A DNA stretch of 64,000 nt from Glycine soja (lineage: Eukaryota; Streptophyta; Magnoliopsida; Fabales; Fabaceae): assembly GCF_004193775.1 (NCBI RefSeq), contig NC_041004.1:3858718-3922717 (forward strand), written 5' to 3'. Shown one piece after another: positions 62,221-64,000 of the stretch. The notes below the pieces were generated by a model, which saw only the letters and a program-made list of their open reading frames with translations, was not told the DNA's origin and searched no databases. The stretch's first letter is position 1; every line of letters starts with the position of its first letter. Made by a program: the position numbers and the translations under genes.

Positions 62221-62349
62221 TGGCTTTTGATAAGGTTTTAGGTATGAATTTTGTGTATAAAAATTCTACCAAGAGAACTAGTCCTACCATACTTGTGGAT
62301 GTTTCCGGCTTAATAAGATTATTTCTCTAGTAAAATATACTTAAAATTG

Positions 62350-62760
62350 TTGTGCCGGAGTCGCAAGTGACCAAATTCTGAGGTTGATGAAATGCATTGC
62401 GGAAAAGAAGATGAACTTCAACAACAGAGCATGGAGTTAGTGGTGATCTGTAGAGACTCTGATGCCCAGGTCACTTTCCAATAGAATAACAACTATATTG
62501 TACGAGAGAATATGAACCTTAGAGGAGGAGAGTTATTGGTATTTATAGGTATTTTAGGATTTCGTATTAAAAAAGAGTCTTAGCACAAACCTATGACCTA
62601 TTGGCAACGACCTTCATGTTGATGGTCAACGGTGGATTGAGGAGCTCATACTAAAGTAGGTGGTTGTAAGACACTAGACCCATGCTTGTGTCAATGACCC
62701 TAATGTTGAGTATGATGCCATAATAGTAGGCCTCATTAATATCTAGTATATGCTACCTAG
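62350..62760 (-). repeat. Probable LTR fragment
   Basis: Less AT-rich than its surroundings and without a coding frame. On the minus strand a CTATAAATACC TATA-like sequence (about 62540-62550) is followed by a CTCTCC-rich leader and a TGACCTGGGCATCAGAGTCTC block typical of plant LTR U5 regions. No ends or target duplication found. Confidence 0.35.
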
Positions 62761-64000
62761 TGAAGTGTTTATATGTTTATAAAATGAGGATTATTCATAA
62801 CTAGTTGACGTGAGATTTCTAATACACTCTTAAGTTGAGAAATGAATATTTTGAACATAAAATTTGTAGGACTAGTTACATATTTATGGATGATCTGATT
62901 ACGACCAAATACACCTAACAATGATAATTAAGATAAATTCTAATATCATTTTAAATTTAAATTTAAACATAACTTAATCTTATAAAATCAATTTATGTAA
63001 TAAAAATTTTGTACCTCACTTATATATTATTATTTTATCATATTATTAATAAGATCTTCTTGAAGGTATATAATTTGATGGACTTTTACCTAGTCCAAAA
63101 CACCTATAAGATTTTAAAAAAGAGAAAAAAACGCATCAATGTTTACTTTAATTAACATGACATGCTTAGTATTTAACATCATTTAAAAATGCACATAAGA
63201 TCTAAACCACACCAAGAAATTATTTATTATGTTATTCTTCTAACAATTTTCAATTTTTCTTATTTATTTTGAAGGAAATATTTTATTATTATTTACATTA
63301 CAAGAATTCGGATCTTATGATAGCCATGCAGTTGTAGGCTTGAAGCAATCAAGTACCAAGATCCAAGTGGGAACTATTATAGGGTGCTTATAGGAAGCAG
63401 TTATCTATCTAAAGCCTAATAATTTGCATTCTGTCAATTACCTTTCTCCTTTCCTTCTCAAAGTAGGCAGAAAGAAAGGAGGATGAGAGTCTCAATGTCC
63501 TTCAATTACTTTAAAATGAAGATGCTCTGTCCATCTCCTATGCACCGGTTGGAGTTGTCTTCGGTTGGTAATGCATCATCATCCACACACACAAAAAAAA
63601 AAAAGGTCATGCTATTATTGATTATACTAATTCGTGTATAAAGACACGTGGCAGCTTTTGATGGTCAACTTCATCAAGAGCTGAAGCTTTTTTGGAATAT
63701 GATATGCTTTACACTTTAATTAGTTATTTTTCAACCTTTTTTTAATTAATTATCCTGTCTCTCTCTCTTTGTTTTCTAATGAAATGATGATCATAACTGA
63801 AATAAAACAAACACCAATCTTTAGGTGATGCTGGCCCATCATTTGGTATTAGATACTTCCCGCAACTTGCTCTTCACATGCATATAAACTATGTTTTCGC
63901 TATTCGTTTTTATTTTATATAATTCATGAGTCGAAGCATGAATAGAAAGTGTGTTTAATTAATGGTCAAAAAAGAAAGTGTGTTTAAGTTCGTGTTTCAA
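62761..64000. other. AT-rich DNA to the end of the window
   Basis: No gene recognised on either strand. A CACGTGGCAGC near 63644 contains a G-box, and the last kilobase may be the flank of a gene beyond the window. Confidence 0.4.

Overview
The window is plant nuclear DNA, most likely soybean (Glycine) or a close legume. The reasons are very AT-rich intergenic DNA, long (TA)n and (GA)n microsatellites, plant-specific gene families (QALGGH-type C2H2 zinc fingers, a beta-expansin with plant introns, an LRR receptor-like protein), and a dense mix of Copia elements, solo LTRs, LINE fragments and foldback elements. The species call is an inference. About 10% of the window is host coding sequence.

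Layout. 1-8.1 kb: a repressor-type C2H2 zinc finger gene (2638-3810, minus) in AT-rich DNA. 8.1-9.0 kb: an almost symmetrical foldback element with a 10-bp target-site duplication. 10.7-11.95 kb: two LINE RNase H remnants in opposite orientation. 13.6-16.8 kb: an LRR receptor-like protein gene (plus) broken only by two in-frame stop codons. 20.1-21.6 kb: a second C2H2 gene (minus), followed upstream by a 1.6-kb tandem duplication (22.1-25.3 kb). 25.3-30.7 kb: AT-rich DNA with no recognisable gene. 30.68-37.77 kb: a complete but coding-dead Copia element (probably Sirevirus-like) with long LTRs and a perfect 5-bp target duplication. 38.3-41.06 kb: two related LTRs in opposite orientation, one a clear solo LTR. 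43.97-46.51 kb: a four-exon beta-expansin (minus) whose splice sites and frame all resolve. 48.5-52.3 kb: small foldback elements, a LINE remnant and a very long (GA)n. 53.4-54.96 kb: a decayed U1-type zinc finger gene (minus). 56.76-61.56 kb: a young Copia element (minus) with 199-bp LTRs and one gag frameshift. It sits inside the second copy of a local duplication whose first copy (52.5-53.2 kb) preserves the empty site. 61.6-64 kb: repeat remnants and AT-rich DNA.

The host genes do not form a pathway. The two zinc finger genes are paralogous in architecture and orientation and carry DLNL (EAR) repression motifs. The receptor-like gene is a disease-resistance-type surface receptor that has lost its frame. 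The expansin is a cell-wall loosening protein.

I did not find a clearly new biological system. The strongest unexplained signals are in the LTRs of the 30.7-37.8 kb Copia: four short hairpins with the same loop and different but still complementary stems, and eight copies of a GTAATCGATTAC-type palindrome per LTR. The 8.1-9.0 kb foldback, with six mirror-placed CACGTG boxes, is the next most interesting.
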